Assembly (NCBI GenBank): GCA_910587135.1
Contig: CAJULF010000026.1
Span: forward strand, 1-38,444
DNA from: an uncultured Oscillospiraceae bacterium
Lineage (GTDB): Bacteria > Bacillota > Clostridia > Oscillospirales > Ruminococcaceae
Reading direction: 5' to 3'
Length of the DNA: 38,444 nt
Under the pieces are notes generated by a model that was not told where the DNA came from, ran no database searches, and saw only the letters and a list, made by a program, of their open reading frames with translations. Positions 25,128 to 33,276 of the stretch are shown in pieces (position 1 is the first letter of the stretch; the number at the start of each line of letters is the position of its first letter). The position numbers and the translations under genes are program-made.

Positions 25128-25716
25128 TTTTTCTCCCCCTTATTATGTCGATTATCCATTCGGTTTCGGGCATTTTGCCGCTTTCAAGCATTTCGGACGA
25201 GACTGCAAGCTGCTCCATTATACCCTGAACGCTGCTCCAGAAAGCAAATGAAAGCAGGTAAGGATCTCCCTCGCGGAAATATCCGTACTGCTGCCCCGCC
25301 GCGATTATTTCCGCGGACTGCCCGATCTGGTCAACGTTCATGGCGATCTCTCTTATATGCGCGGGTATCTCCTCGCCGCACCTCAGCCGCGACATTATAA
25401 CAAAAAGGTACAGCACGTTCGGGTGCTCCCCCGCATATCGGAACAGCGTTTTCAGAAATCCCTCAAAATAATCCAGCGGATTTTCAAAATTCATTTCGCA
25501 CGGAGTATCAGTTGCCGCCGCTCCATATCGGATTATCTCTTCATACAGCTTTTCCTTGGATTCAAAATAGTGGAACATCAGTCCCACGCTCATATCCGCA
25601 GCCTTGGCGATATCTCCGATTTTAGTTTCGGCATACCCCTTTTTCGCAAAAAGCTCTATTGCCTTGTCCATTATAAGCTGTCGGCGCTGCTCCTTTTGTT
25701 CGTCACGCGTTGACAT
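25114..25716 (-). CDS. TetR-family repressor of the ABC operon
   Basis: 200 aa. The N-terminal helix-turn-helix is clear: IMDKAIELFAKKGYAETKIG then DIAKAADMSVGLMFHYFESK. The C-terminal ligand-binding domain is variable. GAGGTG precedes ATG 25716. It is the first gene of a TetR-ATPase-permease operon and probably represses it, releasing on binding the exported compound. A perfect 18-bp palindrome next to the -10 box is the obvious operator. Confidence 0.92.
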   Translation of the reverse strand: MSTRDEQKEQRRQLIMDKAIELFAKKGYAETKIGDIAKAADMSVGLMFHYFESKEKLYEEIIRYGAAATDTPCEMNFENPLDYFEGFLKTLFRYAGEHPNVLYLFVIMSRLRCGEEIPAHIREIAMNVDQIGQSAEIIAAGQQYGYFREGDPYLLSFAFWSSVQGIMEQLAVSSEMLESGKMPETEWIIDIIRGRKNDQS

Positions 25717-25742
25717 ATTTTCACCTCATTGAACCAAAATTC

Positions 25743-25760
25743 ATTGAATTTGCATTCAAT
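25743..25760. promoter_or_regulatory. Operator palindrome for the TetR repressor
   Basis: ATTGAATTTGCATTCAAT: 7-bp perfect arms around 4 nt, lying directly downstream of the -10 box of the operon. Binding here would block RNA polymerase. Confidence 0.65.
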
Positions 25761-25789
25761 ATTATAACACGATTATATGATTTTGTCAA
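25761..25789 (-). promoter_or_regulatory. Promoter of the TetR-ABC operon
   Basis: Minus strand TTGACA (25789-25784), 17-nt spacer, TATAAT (25766-25761): both hexamers are perfect consensus. Confidence 0.8.
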
Positions 25790-25816
25790 TAGCTTTATGC
25801 AAAATTCAAACAAAAA

Positions 25817-25850
25817 GAGCTTTCCGATGTAAACAACGGGAAGCCCACAG
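25817..25850 (-). terminator. Terminator-like hairpin, first copy, with T tract
   Basis: On the minus strand, GCTTCCCGTTG, TTTA loop, CATCGGAAAGC then CTCTTTTTG. The nearest upstream minus-strand gene is the cellulase at 26351. A second copy of the hairpin (26044-26074) lies between the two repeat elements and has lost the T tract. Confidence 0.6.
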
Positions 25851-26043
25851 ACTGTATATAAAGGTTGACTTAGAGCGGATTATTAAAAAAATTTCAAAAT
25901 TTCCGTTAGTCATACTCCGTTACGCTGCGCTTCACTCCGCATGCCTAACGGAAACCGCGCACATTTGCCATTTGGCAAATGTGCGCTTTTTGAAATTTAA
26001 TGCGCCGACATTGTGTTGTCAATAGGCTTTTTCTACAGGCTGA
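25848..26043 (+). repeat. Palindromic repeat element (forward), full length
   Basis: It begins CAGACTGTATATAAAGGTTG and ends GGCTTTTTCTACAGGCTGA. Arm 1 is CCGTTAGTCATAC...GCATGCCTAACGG, a changed but still paired version of the usual CCGCAGG arm. Arm 2 is GCACATTTGCC...GGCAAATGTGC. Confidence 0.9.
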
Positions 26044-26071
26044 GAGCTTTCCGATGTAAACAACGAGAACT

Positions 26072-26262
26072 CAGACTGTATATAAAGGTTGACCTAAATT
26101 GGATTATTTAAAAAAATTTCAAAATTTCCGCTAAGCATACTACGCTTCACTTCGTTCCGCTCCGCATGTTTAGCGGAAACCGCGCGCGTTTGCAAATGCA
26201 AACGCGCGACTTTTTGAAATTTAATGCGCCGACATAGCGTTGTCAATAAGTTTTTTATAAAG
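26072..26262 (+). repeat. Palindromic repeat element (forward), tandem partner
   Basis: It begins CAGACTGTATATAAAGGTTG and ends near AATAAGTTTTTTATAA. Arm 1 is CCGCTAAGCATAC...GCATGTTTAGCGG; arm 2 is GCGCGTTTGC...GCAAACGCGC. The GAGCTTTCCGATGTAAACAA segment before it repeats the one before the 25848 copy, so the period is about 226 bp. Confidence 0.9.
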
Positions 26263-26273
26263 TATTGATTTTC

Positions 26274-26350
26274 GGCAACACCGCACAAAGCTAACCGCGC
26301 CAGGCTCTCGTGATAATCTCCCGCGTTAACATTGCGCCGCAAGCAGATTT
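26274..26350. repeat. Chimeric repeat fragment downstream of the cellulase gene
   Basis: A half of the GGCAACACCGCACAAAGCT palindrome is joined to a sequence (AACCGCGCCAGGCTCTCG...) matching the right half of the element at 5414-5578 (AACCGCGGCAGGCTCTCG). It abuts the cellulase stop codon, so this junction is a recombined or decayed copy. Confidence 0.6.
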
Positions 26351-28705
26351 TTATAACCCTTTCGCATCGGTAAGCGTTATCCCGTTCTCGCCGAGAGGTA
26401 TTTCATGGTCAAGCCCGACAAACTTGCCGTTTTCCCGCCACAGAACTTCCTTGACAAAATTATATTTCTCAGTGTCCCATGTGGAAAAATCGTCCAGAAC
26501 AAGCCCTCCCGTATCGCCGGAATTGGCGTTGTAGCACCAGAAAGTGTGGTTGAGATGATATTCCTTGATAAGCCTTCGCATACAGGTCATCCATGTAAGA
26601 TTAGGCTCTCTCATAAAGCCGCCCCACTCGCCTATCAGCAGAGGCGCGGTATTGTCCTTGTGTATGTATAGCCAGTTATCCTGCCAGCAATCTCTGATAA
26701 GGCTGTCATAATCGTATCCGCCCTTGAACCAAGGCTGCTCGTAAACCGTCGGACCGTAATCATGAGGAGAATACACAAGCTTGTTCTGATATTTCCCCAA
26801 ATCAATCGGATAATCCTTGACGCCGCGCAGATTGCCGCCCCACCAGTTGAAATAGTAATCCGCGGAATTTGATGAGGAGTAATCCCCTTTATTTTTTGAG
26901 TATATCTCCGTACCCTCTACCATAATAAGAAGATTTGGATTTTTGGCGAGTATTTTCTTTGCGGCGGTTTCGGCGGTATATTTCCAGTTGTTTTTATCCT
27001 TGGAGTTGTTCCAGATAGCTTTATTGCTCTCGTTCGGCTTGCCGTGCGGCTCGTTTTTGATATCTATCGCAATAATGGTGTCATTGTCCTTATAGCGCTC
27101 CGCCAGCCATTCCAGAGCATGATAGTAATCCTCGACGGTCACTTTGTCGGTGTACCAGAGATTTACGTTATGTCCCATAGCGTCGGTTTCAGCGCAATGT
27201 ATATCAGGCATTACCTTGACTCCGTTTTCCTCAGCCAGCTTAAGGAAATAATCGAATATCTGAAGGCTGTTCATATCATTCAGCTCGGGATTCATCGCGT
27301 TGTTGTAGTTAGCGCGCGGGTATTCACCGCTTGACCACTGATTAAGCAGCTCCGCGGATATCGGCACGCGGATAAGATTGAAGCCGTGATCCGCTATCCC
27401 CTTTACCGAACTGCGCAGATTGCTGTTCCATAATCCGTCAAACGTGTTGGTGCCCGTATTATAGCCGAACCAGTTCACACCCGTCAACCATACCTGTTTG
27501 CCGTTTTTGTCCAGTATCCTGTTGCCGTCGGTATACAGCCAGTCGTCGCCCTGCTTTGCCTCCGGAGAGCGCTTTAGCAGCGTTTGTATGTCGCCCGTGG
27601 GCGCGGGTGTGTTATTGTTCCTATCGTTATTTTGAGTATTGTTTCCGTTATCGTTTGGGCTGCCGCCCTGATTTGCGCCGCCCGGTGAGCTTGCCCGTGT
27701 GCCGTTGAATCCCACTGTATCGGGGGGCGTAAATTTTGCGGGAGAACCGTAATTAAATCCGAAACTCACGCTTCCGCCAACGGGAATATTTCCGTTATAC
27801 TCAACATTGGTCACAGAAACCGTTGTTCCTTTCACGCTGAAATTTCCGTTCCATGAATTTGAAATTTTAAATCCCTCGGGTACGTCAAAGGTCACCCTCC
27901 ATTCCCCGACTTCCAAGTCTGAATCGTTCTTTATTGTCAGCTCGCAGGTTCCGCATATGTTTCCGCCCTCTTTCCACGTGCTGCCCGCGCTCCATGAAAA
28001 GAAAACCCCGCTCTTATCAACCGGCTGCGCCGTATTGTCTGTGCCTTGCGGCTCGGAGCTGCTTACGGGACGCGCACTGTCGGCGGGACGGGTATCGGCG
28101 ACAGGACGAGATTCATCCGCGGGACGAACAGACGAGCTGGACGAAACAGACTTTCCACTGCTTGTCGGAGAAATGACCTCACTTTCAGAGGGGTTTTCGG
28201 TCAGCAGACTCTCCGAAGCTTTATCCGTTGTTCCCGATATATCCGAAACTTCTGACACAACGCCGTCCGAATTATAGGACGGAGTGTTTGTATCGGCAGG
28301 GGAATCCGTAATGGTTTGAAACGAATCGGCGCTGTCGGCCTCAGGATTTGAATTGTCATATGAATGATATGCTTCCTCCGAGTACCCCTGTGCAGAATTA
28401 TCTGAAATCGGCTTGCTTACCTCAGAATAGATATCCGAAGCATCTCCGTATGACTCTACCCTGCCGACGCAGCCAGCGCCGCCCGTGCATATCAGCGCAG
28501 CCGCCAGTACGCCCGCCACGGTTCCAAGAACCCGTCCATATATCCGTTTCGCGTTTATGCTACGGCAAATTTTCTGCCTTTTATCGTTGATTTGACTTGA
28601 AGCACACACAGTACGCTTGCGGAAAATCGCTGTGAAACGGGAAAAATTCGCTTTGTGATCCATATATTTTTGGCTATGTAGGCAGGTTCCGAATAGCTTT
28701 TTCAT
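26351..28705 (-). CDS. Cell-surface GH5 cellulase lipoprotein with CBM2
   Basis: 784 aa. AAAGGAG precedes ATG 28705. A lipobox-like LICTGGAGC puts the lipidated Cys at 79, after an unusually long basic N-terminus (about 55 aa) and one hydrophobic helix. Then come a Ser/Thr/Asp/Pro-rich linker (80-230), a CBM2-like cellulose-binding domain (about 232-330), an Asn/Gly linker, and a GH5 catalytic domain (about 375-765). The acid/base is Glu552 (DIKNEPHG) and the nucleophile Glu693 (LLIGEWGGF). The VWLTGVNWFGYNT ... GLWNSN opening suggests subfamily GH5_1. It hydrolyses beta-1,4-glucan at the cell surface. The long pre-lipobox segment is odd; a later start would be needed for a normal signal peptide. 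Confidence 0.92.
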   Translation of the reverse strand: MKKLFGTCLHSQKYMDHKANFSRFTAIFRKRTVCASSQINDKRQKICRSINAKRIYGRVLGTVAGVLAAALICTGGAGCVGRVESYGDASDIYSEVSKPISDNSAQGYSEEAYHSYDNSNPEADSADSFQTITDSPADTNTPSYNSDGVVSEVSDISGTTDKASESLLTENPSESEVISPTSSGKSVSSSSSVRPADESRPVADTRPADSARPVSSSEPQGTDNTAQPVDKSGVFFSWSAGSTWKEGGNICGTCELTIKNDSDLEVGEWRVTFDVPEGFKISNSWNGNFSVKGTTVSVTNVEYNGNIPVGGSVSFGFNYGSPAKFTPPDTVGFNGTRASSPGGANQGGSPNDNGNNTQNNDRNNNTPAPTGDIQTLLKRSPEAKQGDDWLYTDGNRILDKNGKQVWLTGVNWFGYNTGTNTFDGLWNSNLRSSVKGIADHGFNLIRVPISAELLNQWSSGEYPRANYNNAMNPELNDMNSLQIFDYFLKLAEENGVKVMPDIHCAETDAMGHNVNLWYTDKVTVEDYYHALEWLAERYKDNDTIIAIDIKNEPHGKPNESNKAIWNNSKDKNNWKYTAETAAKKILAKNPNLLIMVEGTEIYSKNKGDYSSSNSADYYFNWWGGNLRGVKDYPIDLGKYQNKLVYSPHDYGPTVYEQPWFKGGYDYDSLIRDCWQDNWLYIHKDNTAPLLIGEWGGFMREPNLTWMTCMRRLIKEYHLNHTFWCYNANSGDTGGLVLDDFSTWDTEKYNFVKEVLWRENGKFVGLDHEIPLGENGITLTDAKGL

Positions 28706-28740
28706 ACAGCACTCCTTTATCGAAAATAAAATTTTTAAAT

Positions 28741-28769
28741 ATTATAACATGTTTGGCGAAAATTGTCAA
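28741..28769 (-). promoter_or_regulatory. Promoter of the cellulase gene
   Basis: Minus strand TTGACA (28769-28764), 17-nt spacer, TATAAT (28746-28741), about 35 nt upstream of the ATG at 28705. The perfect hexamers suggest strong basal expression. Confidence 0.8.
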
Positions 28770-29049
28770 CCGCGGCGGTGTGAAATCCTCTGCGAAAGCT
28801 CACAGAATACATTTAAAACGAGAACCGTATTTTCTCGCAAAAATTCCCGCATGTCAAAAATCCGCTTAACGCATTTCTTTGAGTGCGGAGGTTTTTTGGG
28901 GAATACATATTCAGCAAGCTATATGCAATTCGGATTTATTCCAACATATTTACCCAGAATCACGTTATTCCATGAAAAAATTCTGACATATATTTCCAAA
29001 AAATTGCCGCCGAAAGCCGTGAAATACTATCTGTGGAATTGGTTTTAAC
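28770..29049. other. Gene-free stretch upstream of the cellulase
   Basis: A 99-codon frame at 28749-29048 on the plus strand has no ribosome binding site or protein-like composition. A weak CCGC.../GCGG hairpin followed by GTTTTTT lies near 28862-28898. I see no recognisable element here. Confidence 0.4.
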
Positions 29050-29078
29050 TTGACTTTTTTCATGCCGTATGATATAAT
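29050..29078 (+). promoter_or_regulatory. Promoter of the ComEA-like gene
   Basis: TTGACT (29050-29055), 17-nt spacer, TATAAT (29073-29078). It leaves a leader of about 90 nt before ATG 29174. Confidence 0.75.
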
Positions 29079-29173
29079 TAACACAACAAAAAATTTTTTC
29101 ATAGGGGCGGCACTCGGAGGTGTGACATAGTCGGAAAACGGAAGGATAATTTTCTGCTGTTCCGCGTATAGCA

Positions 29174-29518
29174 ATGAAAAATGATACGAAAATTATTTTG
29201 AAGCTTGCCGTAAAAGCCCTGCTTGTGGCGGCACTTACCGCAATGGCGCTTTACAATCTTCTGCATGACACAAGAATATGCGTTAAAAGCGAAACGGTTT
29301 ACTTCTCGGAACACACCGACGATGATATCATTGTAAATATAAACACCGCAAATATACGGGAACTTCAAAAGCTGAGCGGTATAGGTCGTGCAACCGCACA
29401 GGCAATAATAGACTACCGTACCGAAAACGGAGATTTTACATCAATTGACGAGCTTATCAATGTTAAGGGTATCGGTGAAGTCAAGCTTGAAAGGATAAGG
29501 GATTATATTACTGTTTAA
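29174..29518 (+). CDS. ComEA-like helix-hairpin-helix DNA-binding membrane protein
   Basis: 114 aa. One N-terminal TM helix (about 9-26), a short spacer, and a C-terminal ComEA-type (HhH)2 domain: INTANIRELQKLSGIGRATAQAIIDYR ... FTSIDELINVKGIGEVKLERIRDYI, split here by the Asn-Gly turn. This domain binds double-stranded DNA nonspecifically during uptake for transformation. The SLBB domain of typical ComEA is absent and no comEC lies next to it. The ribosome binding site is weak (GGAAGGATAA lies too far upstream). With pilus genes in the same window, a role in DNA uptake is possible. Confidence 0.85.
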   Translation: MKNDTKIILKLAVKALLVAALTAMALYNLLHDTRICVKSETVYFSEHTDDDIIVNINTANIRELQKLSGIGRATAQAIIDYRTENGDFTSIDELINVKGIGEVKLERIRDYITV

Positions 29519-29568
29519 AGCAATCGTTTTTTGAAAATATTTCGGAACGGGCACTCAAGGCAGAAATT

Positions 29569-30498
29569 TTAAATGGATTCATTCTCCGCAAGATATTCTT
29601 CCGCGAAATGAATTGCCACAGCGCCGTCCGCAACAGCGGTAACGATCTGACGAAGATATTTCGTGCGTATATCTCCCGCGGCAAAAACTCCCTTTACATT
29701 TGTTTTCGTGCTTTCATCGGCAATAACATAGCCGGCAGAATCAACCGCAACGGCGTTGTTTAAAAATTCTGACGCCGGTTTTCTGCCTATGCTGACAAAA
29801 ATCCCGTCACAATCGATTTTTTTGACGTTTTGTGTATGCACATTTTTGATTTCAGCTCCGGTAACCCGACCGTCAGCAATCAGCTTTGATACGGTGCTGT
29901 TCCAAATGAACTCAACATTCGGCGACTGTGTTAAAGGCTCATGATAAAGCCTTTCAGCTTTTAAGCTGTTTCGTCGGTGAACGATATATACTTTTGCTGC
30001 AAGTCGTGAAAGATACAGAGCATCTGCCGCAGCGGAGTTTCCGCCGCCTACTACTATAACGGTTTTATCTTTATAAAATCTGCCGTCACAATGCGCGCAA
30101 TAATGAACGCCTTTTCCGGTCAGCTCCTGTTCCATTGGCAAGCCAAGGCGGCGCGGGTTTGCGCCGGAAGCAATTACAACAGTTCTTGAGTAAAACGTGC
30201 CGCTTGCCGTTTCTGCCTTTTTCACTTTCTCAGAGAAGTCAACGGCAGTGACCTCCGCATATTCGGTTTTTGCGCCAAATCGTTCTGCGCCCTGCTGCAT
30301 TCTCATTCCAAGTGTAAACCCCTCGATACCCGCATCAAATCCCGGATAGTTGTCAATATTTCCTGTCAGTGACATCTGACCGCCTGCCGACATTCGCTCG
30401 ATTACAACGACGTCAAGCTTCGCGCGGGAAGCATATAAAGCCGCTGTGTATCCGGCAGGTCCACCGCCGATTATAATCATATCATAAATATGCCGCAT
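29569..30498 (-). CDS. trxB: Thioredoxin reductase
   Basis: 309 aa from ATG 30498, behind a perfect AAAGGAGG; the longer frame from 30528 has none. The FAD-binding GGGPAGYTAALYASR (11-25), the redox-active Cys134-Ala-His-Cys137 (usual CATC; the His variant is common), the NAD(P)H site VVGGGNSAAADALYL and the FAD-binding GVFAAGDI near the C-terminus are all present. It reduces thioredoxin using NADPH. The thioredoxin gene follows upstream on the same strand, about 500 nt away, separated by repeat-like sequence. Confidence 0.95.
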   Translation of the reverse strand: MRHIYDMIIIGGGPAGYTAALYASRAKLDVVVIERMSAGGQMSLTGNIDNYPGFDAGIEGFTLGMRMQQGAERFGAKTEYAEVTAVDFSEKVKKAETASGTFYSRTVVIASGANPRRLGLPMEQELTGKGVHYCAHCDGRFYKDKTVIVVGGGNSAAADALYLSRLAAKVYIVHRRNSLKAERLYHEPLTQSPNVEFIWNSTVSKLIADGRVTGAEIKNVHTQNVKKIDCDGIFVSIGRKPASEFLNNAVAVDSAGYVIADESTKTNVKGVFAAGDIRTKYLRQIVTAVADGAVAIHFAEEYLAENESI

Positions 30499-30699
30499 TA
30501 TATACCTCCTTTTTGCGTTAGATTTCACTTGCCGAAATTATGCAAAAGCAGACTGCGGTCGGCAAAAAGCATAATCTCCGACTCTCCGAAATTATTATTT
30601 CGGACGGATTTGTCTGTCGCATTTTGCAGCCGCAGCTGCGAGGTCCGTAATACCATATATGCGGTACTGCATTTTCATATCATTCTTCTGCTATAATTT

Positions 30700-30960
30700 C
30701 ACTTATTACCGAGCAGAGCACCCGTTATATGTGTTCTTAAACGCAGCATAGTCAGGCTGCTTGATTTTGGCAGTAAGGACATATTCTAAGAATATGTTCC
30801 AATAGGATTGGCGCACGTCTTTTCGGCAAAATTTTCCGCACTCTCCGTCAGAAAGGCTTGAAATACATCAAGTATTCCTCCCCTTTTCTTCCTTGATTGC
30901 GAAAAATTTCACTCTTAAATCCGCACACCGCTTCTATTGCAACAAGTTCTAAATTTAACG
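30700..30960. other. Gene-free stretch between trxA and trxB with degenerate repeat sequence
   Basis: It contains the near-perfect palindrome GGACATATTC-TAA-GAATATGTTCC (30777-30800) and a CTTGAAATACAT.AAGTATT hairpin with GCGAAAAATTTCAC after it. The second resembles the centre of the 31443-31604 element (CTTGAAATACATACAGTATT). It is probably a decayed relative of that element; no gene is seen. Confidence 0.4.
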
Positions 30961-31000
30961 CAGGATATTGAAAATCCCGAACAAAAAATTGCCGCAAAAG

Positions 31001-31309
31001 TCAGCTCTCCAGCATAGCGAGAATCTGCGGTTTAGGTCTTGCTCCCGATACCTGATCAATTATCTTTCCCTTCTTCATAACTACCAGAGTTGGTATGCTT
31101 GCCACGCCAAATGTCTGTGCCAGCTCCGGCTCACTGTCCACATTGATTTTTCCAACAAGATACTGCGGGTTTTCTTCCGCGATCTCATCCACCAAAGGAG
31201 ATACCATGCGGCACGGTCCGCACCAATCGGCGTAGAAATCAAGTAGAACCGTTTTGTCGCTTGTTTTTACCGAGTCAAAATTGCCTTTGTTTACGCTTAA
31301 AACAGACAT
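31001..31309 (-). CDS. trxA: Thioredoxin
   Basis: 102 aa with the canonical Trp29-Cys-Gly-Pro-Cys33 active site (FYADWCGPCRM) and the cis-Pro loop in VASIPTLVVMKKG. AAAGGAT precedes ATG 31309. It is a general protein disulfide reductase and the partner of the trxB product. Confidence 0.97.
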   Translation of the reverse strand: MSVLSVNKGNFDSVKTSDKTVLLDFYADWCGPCRMVSPLVDEIAEENPQYLVGKINVDSEPELAQTFGVASIPTLVVMKKGKIIDQVSGARPKPQILAMLES

Positions 31310-31442
31310 AATAATTACATCCTTTCTTTCTAAATGCGTCTTTAGTATACCCTTTTTTATTTGATTTCTGTTACGCGGAAAAAATTACTGCACTGTATTT
31401 ATGCAGCTTCTATGCTCCCGTTTTCAGTAACCAAACCACCAA

Positions 31443-31604
31443 GAGCCTGTTTAGTATCTCGCCGCACGCATCTCGCTTGCTGATTTTACGGCATACTTAG
31501 CCAATTTTTCTTGAAATACATACAGTATTTCGGCGAAAATAATGCCCTCATCTGCCGACAAATCCGACGCGCGATCAGTGCACACCGAGATACTAAACAG
31601 GCTC
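31443..31604. mobile_element. MITE-like element with perfect 19-bp terminal inverted repeats
   Basis: GAGCCTGTTTAGTATCTCG at 31443-31461 and its exact complement at 31586-31604 bound a 162-bp non-coding element. The centre holds a CTTGAAATACAT...GTATTTCGGCGAAAA segment. There is no open frame of note, so it would need a transposase supplied in trans. GAGCCTGTTT-type ends recall IS5-like elements, but that link is from memory. Confidence 0.7.
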
Positions 31605-31754
31605 TAAACGGTCAATAAAAACTTTTCTTTGTGTATATTTTGTAAACGCTTCAGGGCAAACCGTACACAATAAAGAAAATTATGCCAATTTCATTAAACT
31701 TGCGTTTTCGTGTTTGCAGTTTTGCCTTTTATTTTCTAAAAAAGCTCATTCCGC

Positions 31755-31783
31755 TTGACATTTTAAATAAAATGGGGTAAAAT
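31755..31783 (+). promoter_or_regulatory. Promoter of the SPFH-domain gene
   Basis: TTGACA (31755-31760), 17-nt spacer, TAAAAT (31778-31783), about 45 nt before ATG 31829. Confidence 0.75.
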
Positions 31784-31828
31784 ATATGGTAACAGGTTAT
31801 GAAAGGCATATTGAAAGGAGTTACCGTT

Positions 31829-33154
31829 ATGGGTTTATTGAAGGCAGGAATAGGAGCGCTTTCGGGCGCGCTTGCAGACAGCTGGCGGGATTATTTTTAC
31901 TGTGAAGCAATGGGTTCGGAGATTCTCGCGAAAAAGGGAGAGAAGCGTGCTTCGGGCAAAAGCTCCAACACAAAGGGGGCAGACAATGTTATTTCAAACG
32001 GTTCCATTCTCGCGGTAAATGAGGGTCAGTGTGCCCTGATAGTGGACAACGGCAGAGTCGCTGAGGTCTGTGCCGAGGCGGGGGAGTTTGTTTACGACAG
32101 CTCCGCTGAACCGAGCGTTTTTTACGGAGACCTCGCAAGCTCGCTCACGGAAACGCTGAAATCCATCGGCAGACGCTTCAGCTTCGGGGGCGACGCTCCC
32201 GTCGATCAGCGGGTGTACTATATCAACACCGCGGAGATAATGAGCAACAAATACGGAACAGTCACGCCGATACCGTTTCGGGTGGTAGACCGCAACATAG
32301 GTCTTGACGTTGATGTTTCGCTGCGCTGCAACGGAGAATATTCCTACCGAATAATCAATCCTGTTCTGTTCTACACCAACGTTTGCGCCAACATTGCGGA
32401 TACATACAGACGAAGCGCAATCGACAGCATGCTTAAAACCGAGATAATATCCGCGCTTCAGCCCGCGTTGGGCAAAATGTCTGAGGTAGGCGTAAGACCA
32501 AGCTCCATACCCTCCCATACGTCGGAGATATGCGATTCGCTCAATGAGATACTCTCAAAGAAATGGGGAGAGTTGCGCGGTATACAGGTAGCTTCCTTTA
32601 ATATGAATCCTCCCAGTCTGCCCAAAGAGGATCAGGATATGATAACCAATCTTCAGCGCAGCGCGGTAATGCGCGACCCGGGCATGGCGGCGGCTTCCCT
32701 TGTGGAGGCTCAGGGCAGCGCCATGAGGGCGGCTGCAAGAAATTCGGGCGGCGCGATGATGGGCTTTATGGGTATGAATATGGCTCAGCAGCAGGGCGGA
32801 CTGAACGCGCAGGCTCTGTATAATATGAGCGCACAGAACACTCAGGCGGCTCAGGCAGCGCCCGTGACTGCTCAGTCGGGAGCATCGGGCTCATGGAGAT
32901 GCACCTGCGGAACGGAGAACGGCGGAAATTTCTGTAAGAACTGCGGCAAGGCAAAGCCCGCTGCAAATTTCTGGAGCTGCTCTTGCGGAGCGAGCAACAA
33001 AGGCAAATTCTGCGAGAACTGCGGAAAGCCCAAGCCCGCGGGAGTTCCGCAATACAAATGCGATAAGTGCGGCTGGGAGCCTGACGATCCCACCAAGCCG
33101 CCTAAATTCTGCCCCGAATGCGGTGACCCGTTCGATTCCAATGACATAGTATAA
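31829..33154 (+). CDS. SPFH-domain protein with C-terminal zinc ribbons (virion-core-like / YdjI type)
   Basis: 441 aa from ATG 31829, with AAAGGAG 8 nt upstream; the longer frame starts at 31799. The N-terminal half is an SPFH/band-7-like domain (GSILAVNEGQCALIVDNGRV ... VYYINTAEIMSNKYGT ... DVDVSLRCNGEYSYRI). A helical, Gln/Ala/Met-rich region follows (290-350). The C-terminus has CTCGTENGGNFCKNCG, CSCGASNKGKFCENCG and a longer CDKCGW...CPECGD unit: three zinc ribbons. Such proteins are common in Firmicutes and are thought to scaffold membrane or stress complexes (compare YdjI with PspA). The downstream zinc-ribbon gene may be functionally linked. Confidence 0.88.
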   Translation: MGLLKAGIGALSGALADSWRDYFYCEAMGSEILAKKGEKRASGKSSNTKGADNVISNGSILAVNEGQCALIVDNGRVAEVCAEAGEFVYDSSAEPSVFYGDLASSLTETLKSIGRRFSFGGDAPVDQRVYYINTAEIMSNKYGTVTPIPFRVVDRNIGLDVDVSLRCNGEYSYRIINPVLFYTNVCANIADTYRRSAIDSMLKTEIISALQPALGKMSEVGVRPSSIPSHTSEICDSLNEILSKKWGELRGIQVASFNMNPPSLPKEDQDMITNLQRSAVMRDPGMAAASLVEAQGSAMRAAARNSGGAMMGFMGMNMAQQQGGLNAQALYNMSAQNTQAAQAAPVTAQSGASGSWRCTCGTENGGNFCKNCGKAKPAANFWSCSCGASNKGKFCENCGKPKPAGVPQYKCDKCGWEPDDPTKPPKFCPECGDPFDSNDIV

Positions 33155-33156
33155 AG

Positions 33157-33184
33157 ATTACCGCCCTCGGTTACGGGGGCGGGT
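33157..33184 (+). terminator. Terminator hairpin, first copy, after the SPFH gene
   Basis: ACCGCCCTCGGTTACGGGGG then CGGGT: a CCGCCCTC / GGGGGCGG stem with GTTA-type loop, but lacking the T run, which now follows the second copy at 33275-33304. Confidence 0.7.
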
Positions 33185-33276
33185 AGCTTGTATATAAAGG
33201 TTGACCTAAGGCTGATTATTTAAAAAAAATTCATGCGCCGACATTGCGTGGCATATGGGCTTTTTCTACAAGCTGA
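33185..33276 (+). repeat. Palindromic repeat element, internally deleted
   Basis: Only the two ends remain: AGCTTGTATATAAAGGTTGACC, AT-rich DNA, then ATTCATGCGCCGACATTGCG and GGGCTTTTTCTACAAGCTGA. Both hairpin arms are gone; the junction falls at the ATTTCA direct repeat that brackets them in full copies. The terminal repeats AGCTTGTATATAAAG / CTTTTTCTACAAGCT are clear. Confidence 0.85.

Noticed and set aside
25848..26262. Possible CRISPR array
   Set aside because: The repeats are nearly 200 bp, differ in sequence, occur in both orientations and lack uniform spacers; no cas genes are present.
26094..26342. An 82-aa minus-strand ORF
   Set aside because: It is read entirely through a repeat element; similar frames appear in other copies because the sequence is shared, and none has a consistent start site.
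28749..29048. A 99-aa ORF upstream of the cellulase
   Set aside because: No ribosome binding site, and its start lies inside the divergent cellulase promoter.
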